A stretch of 15,939 nucleotides of DNA from Bacteroidales bacterium (GTDB lineage Bacteria > Bacteroidota > Bacteroidia > Bacteroidales > BM520), in assembly GCA_028701815.1 (NCBI GenBank), contig JAQVPY010000029.1:1-15939 (forward strand), read 5' to 3'. A program made the translations under genes and the position numbers. The notes beneath the pieces were generated by a model. That model saw only the letters and a program-made list of their open reading frames with translations, ran no database searches and was not told the DNA's origin. Positions 1 to 6,961 of this stretch are shown in pieces. How positions within the stretch are numbered: position 1 is the stretch's first letter; every line of letters starts with the position of its first letter.

Positions 1-386
1 ACCTCTTCGCCGGAGTCGGAAACATATCGTTTGAACTCGTGTCAAGGGGTTGCCCTTCCGTTACTTCCGTCGATATCAATCCCAAATGTATCGATTTTAT
101 AAAAAAAACTGCGGCCGATTTAAAGATGACGGAAATACATACTGTTAGAGCTGATGTCTTTGATTTTATCACTCGCCTTAATACACAGTATGACCTGATT
201 TTTGCAGATCCGCCTTACGATAACCCTAATCTCGCCGACCTTCCCGAATTGGTGCTCGGGAATAATCTTCTCGCGGAAGACGGGCTGTTTGTTCTGGAAC
301 ATCCAAATAAATACGATTTTACAAAACGCCCTCGCTGCATCGACCACAGAGTTTACAGCCGCGTGAACTTCTCCTTCTTTAAATAA
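1..386 (+). CDS. rsmD: 16S rRNA (guanine-966-N2) methyltransferase RsmD, 3' part
   Basis: This is the C-terminal part of a class I SAM-dependent methyltransferase; the 5' end lies outside the window and the frame is open from base 3. The first visible residues (LFAGVGNISFE) are the glycine-rich SAM-binding motif I. The segment VDINPK follows as motif II, and LIFADPPYD near base 200 is the catalytic (D/N)PPY motif of N2-guanine and N6-adenine methyltransferases. The size after motif I and the ending VNFSFFK fit RsmD, which methylates G966 of 16S rRNA during 30S assembly. The last 34 bases overlap the 3' end of the convergent gene at 353-1639. Another (D/N)PPY methyltransferase is possible but less likely given the motif I and ending. 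Confidence 0.87.
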   Translation, partial: LFAGVGNISFELVSRGCPSVTSVDINPKCIDFIKKTAADLKMTEIHTVRADVFDFITRLNTQYDLIFADPPYDNPNLADLPELVLGNNLLAEDGLFVLEHPNKYDFTKRPRCIDHRVYSRVNFSFFK

Positions 387-1639
387 ATCTCCAAGCCCTC
401 CGCCGTATATGGCGCATTGTATTTATATATGGTGCCGTCAGCATTTATGATAATGGCAAAAGGAAACTGATATATGCGCAGCATCCGATGTGTGTCCATC
501 AGGTTGTATGTGTGACACACTCCTGTCTTCGCGCTGTATGTGCTCTCAGTGTCCAAAGATATGTAAATCGGAGAAATTGTATATGAATTCCAATCGAACG
601 CTTTTAATTCCGCTAATGTCGAAAGACATAGATCCAAATCACTTTTGAAGAAAAACAGATACCTGTTTCCGTCTATAGACTTTGAAATATCCGTTCCCGC
701 CTCGTCAATAATACCTATATCCGGTAAAACAGAGCCCTTTGATAACGCGGTGAGATAGGCGGCGAGATCGCTGCTGAGCATGCGCGACTCCTTATATCGT
801 GCCTTTATAGCGAAGGATTTTAGCAGGGCTGTTACAGCACTCTTTTCATAATCGGCGTTGAAGTAATCCGACTTTAAGACATAAATGTATATTAATTCTT
901 TTAGCCGATAGTCTGTGAACGAGGAATCTGTAAGAAAAGGCTCCATCAGATAAGCGGATTCCTTAAAAAGCGTCATATACATGGGATTGTTATATAATAC
1001 AGGCCTCCCGATAAAATACCGCGATAGAAAATCCGAATAATCATCTCTTATTAGCGAAAAATCTGTTACAGCCATGCTGTATTCTATATATGACACTAAA
1101 AATGTATTGCGGCAATTTTCCAGTTGCTTTAACTCTTTATCCCGAAAGGCATTATGCGCCGATAGTGATATCTTGCTGATGACATGTATGTTTTTTAATA
1201 GAAATGAATCGTATCTGTCATTGAAATTGTCAATCTCTTTATTTATGGTGTCGGATGAGAGAATATATAACTCTAACGACTGTTCCCCTGAGAATGGATT
1301 GCGATTGGGGACGTATTCGGGGCAGGCTATTGAAAGACGATAGCTCTCTCCTTCGGTAAGGCATATCGGCGCAGAATAATAATCTACGGAAATGAAGTAC
1401 TCTTCTGTAGTAATAGCTGTTTCAAAGGTAAATGAAATCTTCTGAGTCTTGTCTATTATTGTGCTATATAGCACTTCCTGCTCATTGGTTAAATAGTCTT
1501 TGGTCTTATTGAGACAAAATGTTCTCCCGGTGCCGTTGGAGAAAACACAGTCTATCCTTATATTTTCAGCCGATAGGGTCGCGCCTGAAACTGTTAACAG
1601 TATTGATAATAACAGGATTTTACTTGTCGCCGTTTTCAT
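353..1639 (-). CDS. Secreted thioredoxin-fold protein lacking the CxxC motif (TlpA/AhpC-TSA-like)
   Basis: The protein has 428 residues from the chosen ATG at 1639. An ATG 14 codons upstream (1681) would put a charged stretch before the signal peptide, and an AGGAAGGG sequence lies just upstream of 1639. Residues 1-24 form a Sec signal peptide ending TLSA. Residues about 26-106 look like the beta-rich DUF4369-like domain that often precedes thioredoxin domains in Bacteroidota. Residues about 120-300 are a helical linker, and about 311-425 are thioredoxin-like (VLPDIGIIDEAG, then YLFFFKSDLDLC, then QFPFAIIINADGTI). At the active site the first Cys is Leu335 and only Cys338 remains; the cis-Pro is likely Pro403. 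A disulfide reductase role is therefore unlikely; binding or structural roles are possible. Its start overlaps the coaD end by 20 bp, so the two are probably co-transcribed. Confidence 0.8.
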   Translation of the reverse strand: MKTATSKILLLSILLTVSGATLSAENIRIDCVFSNGTGRTFCLNKTKDYLTNEQEVLYSTIIDKTQKISFTFETAITTEEYFISVDYYSAPICLTEGESYRLSIACPEYVPNRNPFSGEQSLELYILSSDTINKEIDNFNDRYDSFLLKNIHVISKISLSAHNAFRDKELKQLENCRNTFLVSYIEYSMAVTDFSLIRDDYSDFLSRYFIGRPVLYNNPMYMTLFKESAYLMEPFLTDSSFTDYRLKELIYIYVLKSDYFNADYEKSAVTALLKSFAIKARYKESRMLSSDLAAYLTALSKGSVLPDIGIIDEAGTDISKSIDGNRYLFFFKSDLDLCLSTLAELKAFDWNSYTISPIYISLDTESTYSAKTGVCHTYNLMDTHRMLRIYQFPFAIIINADGTIYKYNAPYTAEGLEIYLKKEKFTRL

Positions 1640-2117
1640 ATTGCCCTTCCTGTATTGTTTCGGCAACGCATTTGGGAACAAACATTGAGGCGTCGCCTCC
1701 GTTTATTACGATATCTCTTACTATAGAAGAGTTGAGGGAAGAGAATTCCGGCGCAGCGAGTAAAAAGATGGTCTCTATATCGGGGTATAATTTCTTGTTG
1801 ACCTGTCCTACGATGCGCTCAAACTCGAAGTCGGCGGACGTGCGCAGTCCCCTTATAATGAAATGCGAATCACATTTCCGACAGAAATCAACCGTAAGTC
1901 CCGAATAAGTGTCAACTTCAATGCGCGGATTGTTTTTAAAAGTCTCCGCAATCCATATCTTTCTTTGCTGTACGGGGAAAAGATACTTCTTTTCAATATT
2001 GATGCCTATTCCGACAATAATTTTGTCGAAAAGAGTCAAAGCTCTCGTGATTATGGCCTCGTGCCCCAGAGTAATCGGATCAAATGACCCCGGGAAAACT
2101 GCAATTCTTTCTGCCAT
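1620..2117 (-). CDS. coaD: Phosphopantetheine adenylyltransferase
   Basis: CoaD catalyses the fourth step of coenzyme A synthesis in the cytoplasm: 4'-phosphopantetheine + ATP gives dephospho-CoA + PPi. The protein has 165 residues, the usual length of the family. Visible motifs are GSFDPITLGHEAII at residues 10-23 (T16-x-G18-H19, the nucleotidyltransferase TxGH motif), IIRGLRTSADFEFE at 87-100 (substrate binding) and SSLNSSIVRD at 126-135 (ATP binding). The ATG at 2117 is chosen because the family begins directly with the motif-bearing strand; the upstream ATG at 2255 would add 46 unrelated residues and cross the promoter. A TATCTTTG -7 element lies 25 nt before this start. The gene is divergent from pyrE and its end overlaps the next gene by 20 bp. 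Confidence 0.96.
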   Translation of the reverse strand: MAERIAVFPGSFDPITLGHEAIITRALTLFDKIIVGIGINIEKKYLFPVQQRKIWIAETFKNNPRIEVDTYSGLTVDFCRKCDSHFIIRGLRTSADFEFERIVGQVNKKLYPDIETIFLLAAPEFSSLNSSIVRDIVINGGDASMFVPKCVAETIQEGQYENGDK

Positions 2118-2142
2118 CGTATAAATAGGTTTAAGACAAGTG

Positions 2143-2150
2143 CAAAGATA
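2143..2150 (-). promoter_or_regulatory. Predicted -7 element of the coaD promoter
   Basis: On the minus strand this reads TATCTTTG, a full match to the Bacteroidota -7 consensus TAnnTTTG, 25 nt before the coaD start codon. No clear TTTG is found 19-21 bp upstream, so the -33 element is weak or absent. Confidence 0.55.
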
Positions 2151-2194
2151 TAAATTAATTGTAATTTGCCGTGGATAATTCGGGATTTTTAAAT

Positions 2195-2202
2195 TACCTT
2201 TG
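2195..2202 (+). promoter_or_regulatory. Predicted -7 element of the pyrE promoter
   Basis: TACCTTTG matches the Bacteroidota -7 consensus TAnnTTTG and ends 26 nt before the chosen pyrE ATG. The nearest TTTG upstream (2165-2168) is 26 bp away, longer than the usual 19-21 bp, so the -33 element is uncertain. The arrangement mirrors that of coaD, and the two expected -33 sites fall in the same bases near 2171-2175. Confidence 0.55.
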
Positions 2203-2228
2203 CATTGATGGACAAAAATTGAAATATT

Positions 2229-2870
2229 ATGATTTATTGTGACAATATGGCGCACGACGCCGCTGAGAAATTGCTTGAAATTAAAGCCGTTAAGCTGAAT
2301 GTGGCTAATCCTTTTACATGGGCTTCAGGAATAAAAAGTCCTATCTATTGCGACAATCGTAAGACCCTGTCATACCCCGAAGTTAGAAACTTCTTGAAAG
2401 AGAGCATGGCAAAGATCATCAGAGAAAAATACCCTGACGTTCAGGTTATTGCCGGCGTAGCAACCGGTGCTATCGCCATCGGAGCTCTTGTGGCAGATAA
2501 ACTCGGACTGCCTTTTATCTATATTCGTTCTTCACAAAAAGACCACGGACTCCAAAATAAAATCGAAGGCGTAGTTAAGGCAGGCGAAAAAACAGTCATC
2601 ATAGAAGATCTTATCTCTACAGGTATGAGCAGTCTCGCAGCCGTTGCCGCCCTTAGAGACGTTAACGCCGATATATTGGGTATGGTCGCTATTTATACTT
2701 ACGGGCTGCCGGTTGCAATCGAGAATTTCAAAAATGACGGGTGTGTTCTCTATACCCTTACCGACTATGATACTACTATCGGTGCTGCAATAAAAAATAA
2801 ATATATCGCACCTGAGGAAATGGATACTTTGAAAGAATGGAGAAATAATCCTTCAGAATGGCATAAATAA
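2229..2870 (+). CDS. pyrE: Orotate phosphoribosyltransferase
   Basis: PyrE makes orotidine 5'-monophosphate from orotate and PRPP in pyrimidine synthesis, and acts as a dimer in the cytoplasm. The 213 residues show the N-terminal NPFTWASGIKSPIYCDNR block (residues 27-44), the flexible loop with KDHG at 104-107 that reaches into the neighbouring subunit, and the PRPP-binding motif VIIEDLISTGMSS at 123-135. The ATG at 2229 is preferred because it gives the family length and suits the -7 element. An ATG at 2247 (MAHDAAEK) is also possible and would shorten the protein by 6 residues. It is the first gene of a pair with the SRPBCC gene, 6 nt downstream. Confidence 0.96.
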   Translation: MIYCDNMAHDAAEKLLEIKAVKLNVANPFTWASGIKSPIYCDNRKTLSYPEVRNFLKESMAKIIREKYPDVQVIAGVATGAIAIGALVADKLGLPFIYIRSSQKDHGLQNKIEGVVKAGEKTVIIEDLISTGMSSLAAVAALRDVNADILGMVAIYTYGLPVAIENFKNDGCVLYTLTDYDTTIGAAIKNKYIAPEEMDTLKEWRNNPSEWHK

Positions 2871-2876
2871 TATGGT

Positions 2877-3275
2877 ATGAAACACTTTGAATCTCGCTCG
2901 ATATCTGTTGAAAAACCTGCAGAATCGATATATGATAGATTTACCGATTTTAATAATTTTAGAGACCTGATCCCGATGGATAAGGTGGAGAAATTCGACT
3001 GCACTGCGTCTTCTTGCCTCTTCGTTATTAAAGGAATGCCCGAAATCGCCCTCGAAATAATTGAAAAACAGCCTTTTTCAAAAGTTGAATATGCTACTAA
3101 AGATGCTAAGCCTATCGATATGCATTTCGGCTTTAATATTAATACGACCTCTGAAAACACATCCGATATAGTGCTTTATATCGATGCTAATGTCGATGGC
3201 TTTATGGCTATGGCCGTTTCGAAACCGCTTCAAAATCTGCTTAATATGATGGCAGATAAATTGGAAAAAAATTAA
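2877..3275 (+). CDS. SRPBCC (START/polyketide cyclase-like) family protein
   Basis: This is a 132-residue cytoplasmic protein with no signal peptide or membrane segment. The pattern fits the SRPBCC helix-grip fold: a first strand (FESRSISVEKPAESIYD) leading to a helix, the FTDFNNFRDLIP segment typical of these domains, several amphipathic strands, and a long C-terminal helix (PLQNLLNMMADKLEKN) that would close the ligand cavity. The substrate cannot be told from sequence. The start lies 6 nt after the pyrE stop, so the two genes are likely transcribed together, but nothing visible ties it to pyrimidine synthesis. Family assignment rests on pattern and length and not on catalytic residues. Confidence 0.75.
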   Translation: MKHFESRSISVEKPAESIYDRFTDFNNFRDLIPMDKVEKFDCTASSCLFVIKGMPEIALEIIEKQPFSKVEYATKDAKPIDMHFGFNINTTSENTSDIVLYIDANVDGFMAMAVSKPLQNLLNMMADKLEKN

Positions 3276-3328
3276 TTACTCGCTTAAATCCTTAAATAAA
3301 TAAGACAAATATTAAAAAAAATCAATTA

Positions 3329-3360
3329 TTTGTATTATTATAAAAAAAAAAGTACTTTCG
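3329..3360 (+). promoter_or_regulatory. Predicted promoter of the DUF2795-secA-pyrH-frr unit
   Basis: TTTG at 3329-3332, a 20-bp spacer, and TACTTTCG at 3353-3360 match the Bacteroidota vegetative promoter (TTTG, 19-21 bp, TAnnTTTG) with one mismatch in the -7 element. Transcription would start near 3366, giving a leader of about 49 nt. Confidence 0.65.
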
Positions 3361-3367
3361 CAAAATA

Positions 3368-3383
3368 TTAGAGATCTCTCTAA
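3368..3383 (+). repeat. Inverted repeat at the predicted 5' end of the secA transcript
   Basis: TTAGAG and CTCTAA form a perfect 6-bp dyad around ATCT; the same bases contain the perfect 10-bp palindrome AGAGATCTCT (3370-3379). It begins almost at the predicted transcription start, so it could be an mRNA 5' hairpin or an operator. It is short, so chance is not excluded. Confidence 0.4.
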
Positions 3384-3386
3384 TCG

Positions 3387-3410
3387 GATTTAATTACTTG
3401 TAAATTAATC
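3387..3410 (+). repeat. Imperfect dyad next to the DUF2795 start codon
   Basis: Arms at 3387-3397 and 3400-3410 pair at 9 of 11 positions and end 4 nt before the ATG at 3415. In RNA this AT-rich hairpin could partly cover the ribosome entry site. The stem is weak, and the low complexity of the region makes this tentative. Confidence 0.3.
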
Positions 3411-3414
3411 AGTT

Positions 3415-3636
3415 ATGTATTGGACGTTAGAATTAGCATCAAAATTGGAAGATGCACCTTGGCCTTGTACGCGAGAAGAACTTATTGATTATAGTGTCCG
3501 TTCCGGTGCTCCCCAGGAAGTGCTTGAAAATCTCCAAGATATGGAAGATGAAGGCGAAGTGTATGAATGTATTGAGGATATCTGGCCGGATTATCCTACA
3601 AAAGAAGATTTTTTCTTTCATGAAGATGAATATTAA
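3415..3636 (+). CDS. Small acidic DUF2795-family protein
   Basis: A 73-residue cytoplasmic protein of the type common in Bacteroidota, where near-identical versions carry the motifs MYWTLELASKLEDAPWP, EVLENLQ and EDIWPDYPT. The core (about residues 11-55: DAPWP, TREELIDY, SGAPQEVLENLQ) fits the short helical DUF2795 domain. It is very acidic: about 22 Asp/Glu against 4 Lys/Arg, with an aromatic-acidic tail (EDFFFHEDEY). Function is unknown. It is the first gene after the promoter and stops only 2 nt before the secA start, so translation of the two is probably coupled. It has no signal peptide, so it is unlike the SecM type of export sensor. A role in SecA regulation is an inference from position only. 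Confidence 0.87.
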   Translation: MYWTLELASKLEDAPWPCTREELIDYSVRSGAPQEVLENLQDMEDEGEVYECIEDIWPDYPTKEDFFFHEDEY

Positions 3637-3638
3637 TT

Positions 3639-6600
3639 ATGGCAAATTTTTTTAAAAAACTTATTGGCACGAAGTCGGATAGGGACCTAAAGGCTCTTAA
3701 TCCCATTTTGCGAGACATAAAGAAGGCTTATACTACTATTACCGATCTTTCGGCAGACGAGTTAAGAGCTAAAACAGTCGGCTTTAGAGCCTACCTTAAT
3801 GAGAACACCAAAGAATATACCGACAAAATAAACGATATAAAGGCGCAGCTTAAGGCGGATCCGGATATGCCCTCTCGAAGGAAAGAGGCTTTATATGATG
3901 AAATAGATAAAGTCGACGAACAGAGACGTGGAAGATACAAAGAGCTTCTCGATGAGATCCTTCCCGAGGCTTTTGCCGTTATGAAAGCTACGGCCAAGCT
4001 CTTTGCCGAGAATACGGATATTTCAGTTACGGCGACCAACTATGATCGTTTGCTGGCTGAGACGCATCCTAATGTAAGAATTGACGGCGATAAGGCTATT
4101 TATTCGAATACGTGGACTGCGGGAGGAAACCCAACCACTTGGAATATGATTCATTATGACGTACAGCTTATCGGCGGCATCGTCCTTCACCAGGGTAAAA
4201 TCTCAGAAATGGCTACCGGTGAGGGTAAAACCCTCGTGGCTACTCTGCCCGTTTATCTTAATGCTCTTACCGGTCGCGGCGTTCACATCGTTACCGTCAA
4301 CGACTACCTCGCAAAACGTGACTCTGAGTGGATGGGGGTTCTTTATCAATTCCACGGACTTACAGTTGATTGTATCGATAAACATGAGCCTAATTCCGAG
4401 AGTCGTAGAAATGCCTACAATTCTGATATTACTTTTGGTACAAACAATGAATTCGGTTTCGATTATCTTCGTGATAATATGACCGGCGATCCTGCAGAAC
4501 TCGTTCAACGTGAGCATGTCTATGCCATCGTTGATGAGGTCGACTCCGTTCTTATTGATGATGCCCGTACGCCATTGATTATTTCAGGCCCTACACCTAA
4601 GGGCGATCAGCAGGAATTCGATCAGTATAAGCCTGCAATACAAAAACTTTATGAGGCTCAAAGGGTTCTCGTTACACAATATTTAGCCGAGGCAAAGAAA
4701 AAACTCTCTGACAACGCGTCTCCTGAAGAACAGAAATCAGGTGCCGAACAACTCTTCAGAGCTTTCAGAGGTCTCCCTAAAAACCACGCCCTCATCAAAT
4801 TCTTGAGCGAATCCGGGAAAAAAGTCCTCATGCAAAAAACCGAGAATTTCTATCTTCAGGAGCAGAGCAAAAACATGCATATCATCGATGACGAACTATT
4901 TTTCGTAATCGATGAAAAAGCGAATACAATAGATATTACGGAGAAGGGTATCGAATTGCTGAACACTACCGTCGATGACCCCATGTTTTATATAATGCCT
5001 GATATCGGCACCGAACTTGCCAATCTGGAGTCTTTGCCTCTATCCGATATGGAAAAGGCGGAGAAGAAAGATGCTATTATCCAGGATTATACTATTAAAG
5101 CGGATAGGATTCATACTGTCAACCAGTTGCTTAAGGCTTATGCGCTTTTTGAAAAAGACGTGGAATATGTTATCATCGATAATAAGATTAAAATTGTCGA
5201 CGAGCAAACGGGGCGTATTATGGAAGGGCGTCGTTATTCCGACGGCTTGCACCAGGCCCTTGAAGCGAAGGAGAATGTAAAAGTCGAAGCGGCTACTCAG
5301 ACTTATGCTACCATCACACTCCAGAATTATTTCAGAATGTATGAGAAGCTCGCCGGTATGACCGGTACGGCTGAAACGGAAGCGGGAGAGTTTTGGGATA
5401 TCTATAAACTTGACGTGGTGGTGATCCCTACAAATAGACCTGTAATAAGATCAGACCATGAAGACATGGTCTACAAGACAAAACGTGAAAAATATAATGC
5501 TGTAATAGCCGAGATAGAGAAAATAGTCAAGGATGGTCGTGCCGTATTGGTGGGTACCACATCGGTTGAAATCTCCGAGTTGTTAAGCAGAATGCTGACA
5601 CGTAACAGGATTCCGCATAATGTACTTAATGCAAAGTTGCATCAGAGAGAGGCGGAAATCGTAGCCAAGGCCGGTTTGCAAGGAACCGTTACCATCGCTA
5701 CCAATATGGCAGGTCGTGGTACTGATATTAAACTCGCTCCGGAAGTCAAGGAAGCGGGCGGCCTCGCAATCATAGGTACAGAACGCCACGATTCCCGTCG
5801 TGTAGACAGACAGCTGCGTGGTAGGGCCGGACGTCAGGGCGACCCCGGCAGCTCCCAATTCTTTGTCTCCCTTGAAGACGACCTGATGCGTATGTTCGGC
5901 TCCGAACGTGTAGCTTCTATTATGGATAGACTCGGACTCGAGGAAGGTGAGGTGATTCAGCATTCTATGATTACCAAATCTATCGAACGCGCTCAGAAAA
6001 AAGTCGAAGAAAATAACTTCGGCATTCGTAAACGCCTTCTCGAATATGATGATGTGATGAACGGACAGAGAGAGGTTATCTATAAGAAACGCCGTAATGC
6101 CCTCTTCGGTGATAAATTGCCGGTGGATGTTTCCAATATGTTCTATGATGCTCTCGAAGATATCGTCTCTACATTTCATGACTCTGGCGACTACGAAGAG
6201 TTTGTCATGGATATGATGAGGATGACTGGTTTTGACCCCGCCGGTGAAAAGAAATCGTATGCTTCTATGCCTGTTGATGACCTTACTGAGAAACTCTTCG
6301 AGAATGTCTCCGAGATATATAAAACGAAATGTAGAGCTATCGCGGAAAGAGTCCTCCCCGTTATCAAAAATATTGCTGAAAACCAGCCCCAGTATAAGAA
6401 TATCATTATTCCGTTTACCGACGGCAGAAAACAGCGTGGTATCATTGCAAATATAGCAAGGAGTATTGAGAATCCTTATTATGAGATACCACTATCTATT
6501 GAGAAAAGTATAGTCCTCGGATATATTGACGAGGCGTGGAAAGATCATCTTAGAGAGATGGACGACTTGAAACAGTCGGTTCAAAATGTCGTCTACGAAC

Positions 6601-6941
6601 AGAAAGACCCGCTTTTGATCTATAAACTTGAGTCTTTTGATCTCTTTAAGTCAATGATTCAAAAGACGAATAAAGATGTCGTATCATTTTTGTTGCGCGG
6701 TAACCTGCCAATAGCTAATGAGGGTAATATCAGGGATGCAGGCAATGTGCGTACTGCAAATAAACGTCAGTTGAAAGAAGAACGTGGCGACTTGCTGTCC
6801 AAAGCCAACACAAATACCCAGGCGCCACAGAAGGCTCAGCCCGTTCATGTGGAGAAAAAAGTTGGGCGTAACGATCCTTGTCCCTGCGGCAGCGGTAAGA
6901 AATACAAGAATTGTCACGGAAAAATTAATGACGTAGATTAA
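3639..6941 (+). CDS. secA: Preprotein translocase motor ATPase SecA
   Basis: SecA binds preproteins and drives them through SecYEG at the inner membrane by ATP hydrolysis. Motifs in order: Walker A MATGEGKT at residues 191-198; Walker B DEVDS at 299-303, followed by LIDDARTPLIISGP (usually IDEAR); AGMTGTAETE at 572-581; ATNMAGRGTDIKL at 687-699; and the arginine-rich RVDRQLRGRAGRQGD at 721-735 of the second helicase domain. The C-terminal zinc-binding tail GRNDPCPCGSGKKYKNCHGK is intact (C1081, C1083, C1092, H1093). At 1100 residues it is about 200 longer than E. coli SecA; the extra length includes charged helical segments near residues 62-97 and 337-415, as in other Bacteroidota SecA proteins. 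The start is 2 nt after the DUF2795 stop. Confidence 0.98.
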   Translation: MANFFKKLIGTKSDRDLKALNPILRDIKKAYTTITDLSADELRAKTVGFRAYLNENTKEYTDKINDIKAQLKADPDMPSRRKEALYDEIDKVDEQRRGRYKELLDEILPEAFAVMKATAKLFAENTDISVTATNYDRLLAETHPNVRIDGDKAIYSNTWTAGGNPTTWNMIHYDVQLIGGIVLHQGKISEMATGEGKTLVATLPVYLNALTGRGVHIVTVNDYLAKRDSEWMGVLYQFHGLTVDCIDKHEPNSESRRNAYNSDITFGTNNEFGFDYLRDNMTGDPAELVQREHVYAIVDEVDSVLIDDARTPLIISGPTPKGDQQEFDQYKPAIQKLYEAQRVLVTQYLAEAKKKLSDNASPEEQKSGAEQLFRAFRGLPKNHALIKFLSESGKKVLMQKTENFYLQEQSKNMHIIDDELFFVIDEKANTIDITEKGIELLNTTVDDPMFYIMPDIGTELANLESLPLSDMEKAEKKDAIIQDYTIKADRIHTVNQLLKAYALFEKDVEYVIIDNKIKIVDEQTGRIMEGRRYSDGLHQALEAKENVKVEAATQTYATITLQNYFRMYEKLAGMTGTAETEAGEFWDIYKLDVVVIPTNRPVIRSDHEDMVYKTKREKYNAVIAEIEKIVKDGRAVLVGTTSVEISELLSRMLTRNRIPHNVLNAKLHQREAEIVAKAGLQGTVTIATNMAGRGTDIKLAPEVKEAGGLAIIGTERHDSRRVDRQLRGRAGRQGDPGSSQFFVSLEDDLMRMFGSERVASIMDRLGLEEGEVIQHSMITKSIERAQKKVEENNFGIRKRLLEYDDVMNGQREVIYKKRRNALFGDKLPVDVSNMFYDALEDIVSTFHDSGDYEEFVMDMMRMTGFDPAGEKKSYASMPVDDLTEKLFENVSEIYKTKCRAIAERVLPVIKNIAENQPQYKNIIIPFTDGRKQRGIIANIARSIENPYYEIPLSIEKSIVLGYIDEAWKDHLREMDDLKQSVQNVVYEQKDPLLIYKLESFDLFKSMIQKTNKDVVSFLLRGNLPIANEGNIRDAGNVRTANKRQLKEERGDLLSKANTNTQAPQKAQPVHVEKKVGRNDPCPCGSGKKYKNCHGKINDVD

Positions 6942-6961
6942 TGCGATAACAGATAATAGCT

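Larger units (their letters stand above)
3276..3414 (+). other. AT-rich intergenic region before DUF2795-secA
   Basis: This stretch has no ORF. It holds the promoter at 3329-3360 and two leader dyads at 3368-3383 and 3387-3410. I see no GC-rich hairpin with a T-tract that would terminate the pyrE-SRPBCC unit; a 7-bp AT-rich inverted repeat (3305-3311 with 3327-3333) overlaps the -33 element and is probably chance. Confidence 0.6.

Noticed and set aside
1640..1681. Extended start of the thioredoxin-like gene at 1681
   Set aside because: It would place 14 mostly polar residues before a clear signal peptide; the ATG at 1639 has an AGGAAGGG sequence just upstream.
1519..1908. Plus-strand open frame of 129 codons across the coaD/thioredoxin-like junction
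   Set aside because: It is antisense to two supported genes, and its protein shows no domain-like pattern.
2118..2255. Extended coaD start at 2255 (46 extra residues)
   Set aside because: The extension does not resemble CoaD, would cross the -7 element of the coaD promoter and overlap the pyrE 5' end; the 165-residue form has the family length.
3305..3333. ACAAATA/TATTTGT inverted repeat after the SRPBCC gene as a terminator
   Set aside because: The stem is 7 bp of almost pure A/T with a 15-nt loop, has no following T-tract and overlaps the -33 element of the secA promoter; chance is likely in such AT-rich DNA.
3415..3636. DUF2795 ORF as a SecM-like arrest peptide for secA
   Set aside because: It has no signal peptide and no recognisable arrest motif, and its C-terminus is acidic and conserved as a protein; positional coupling remains but the mechanism does not fit.
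5583..6179. Minus-strand open frame of 198 codons inside secA
   Set aside because: It lies antisense to the conserved second helicase domain of secA, has no recognisable domain, and is explained by codon use on the plus strand.
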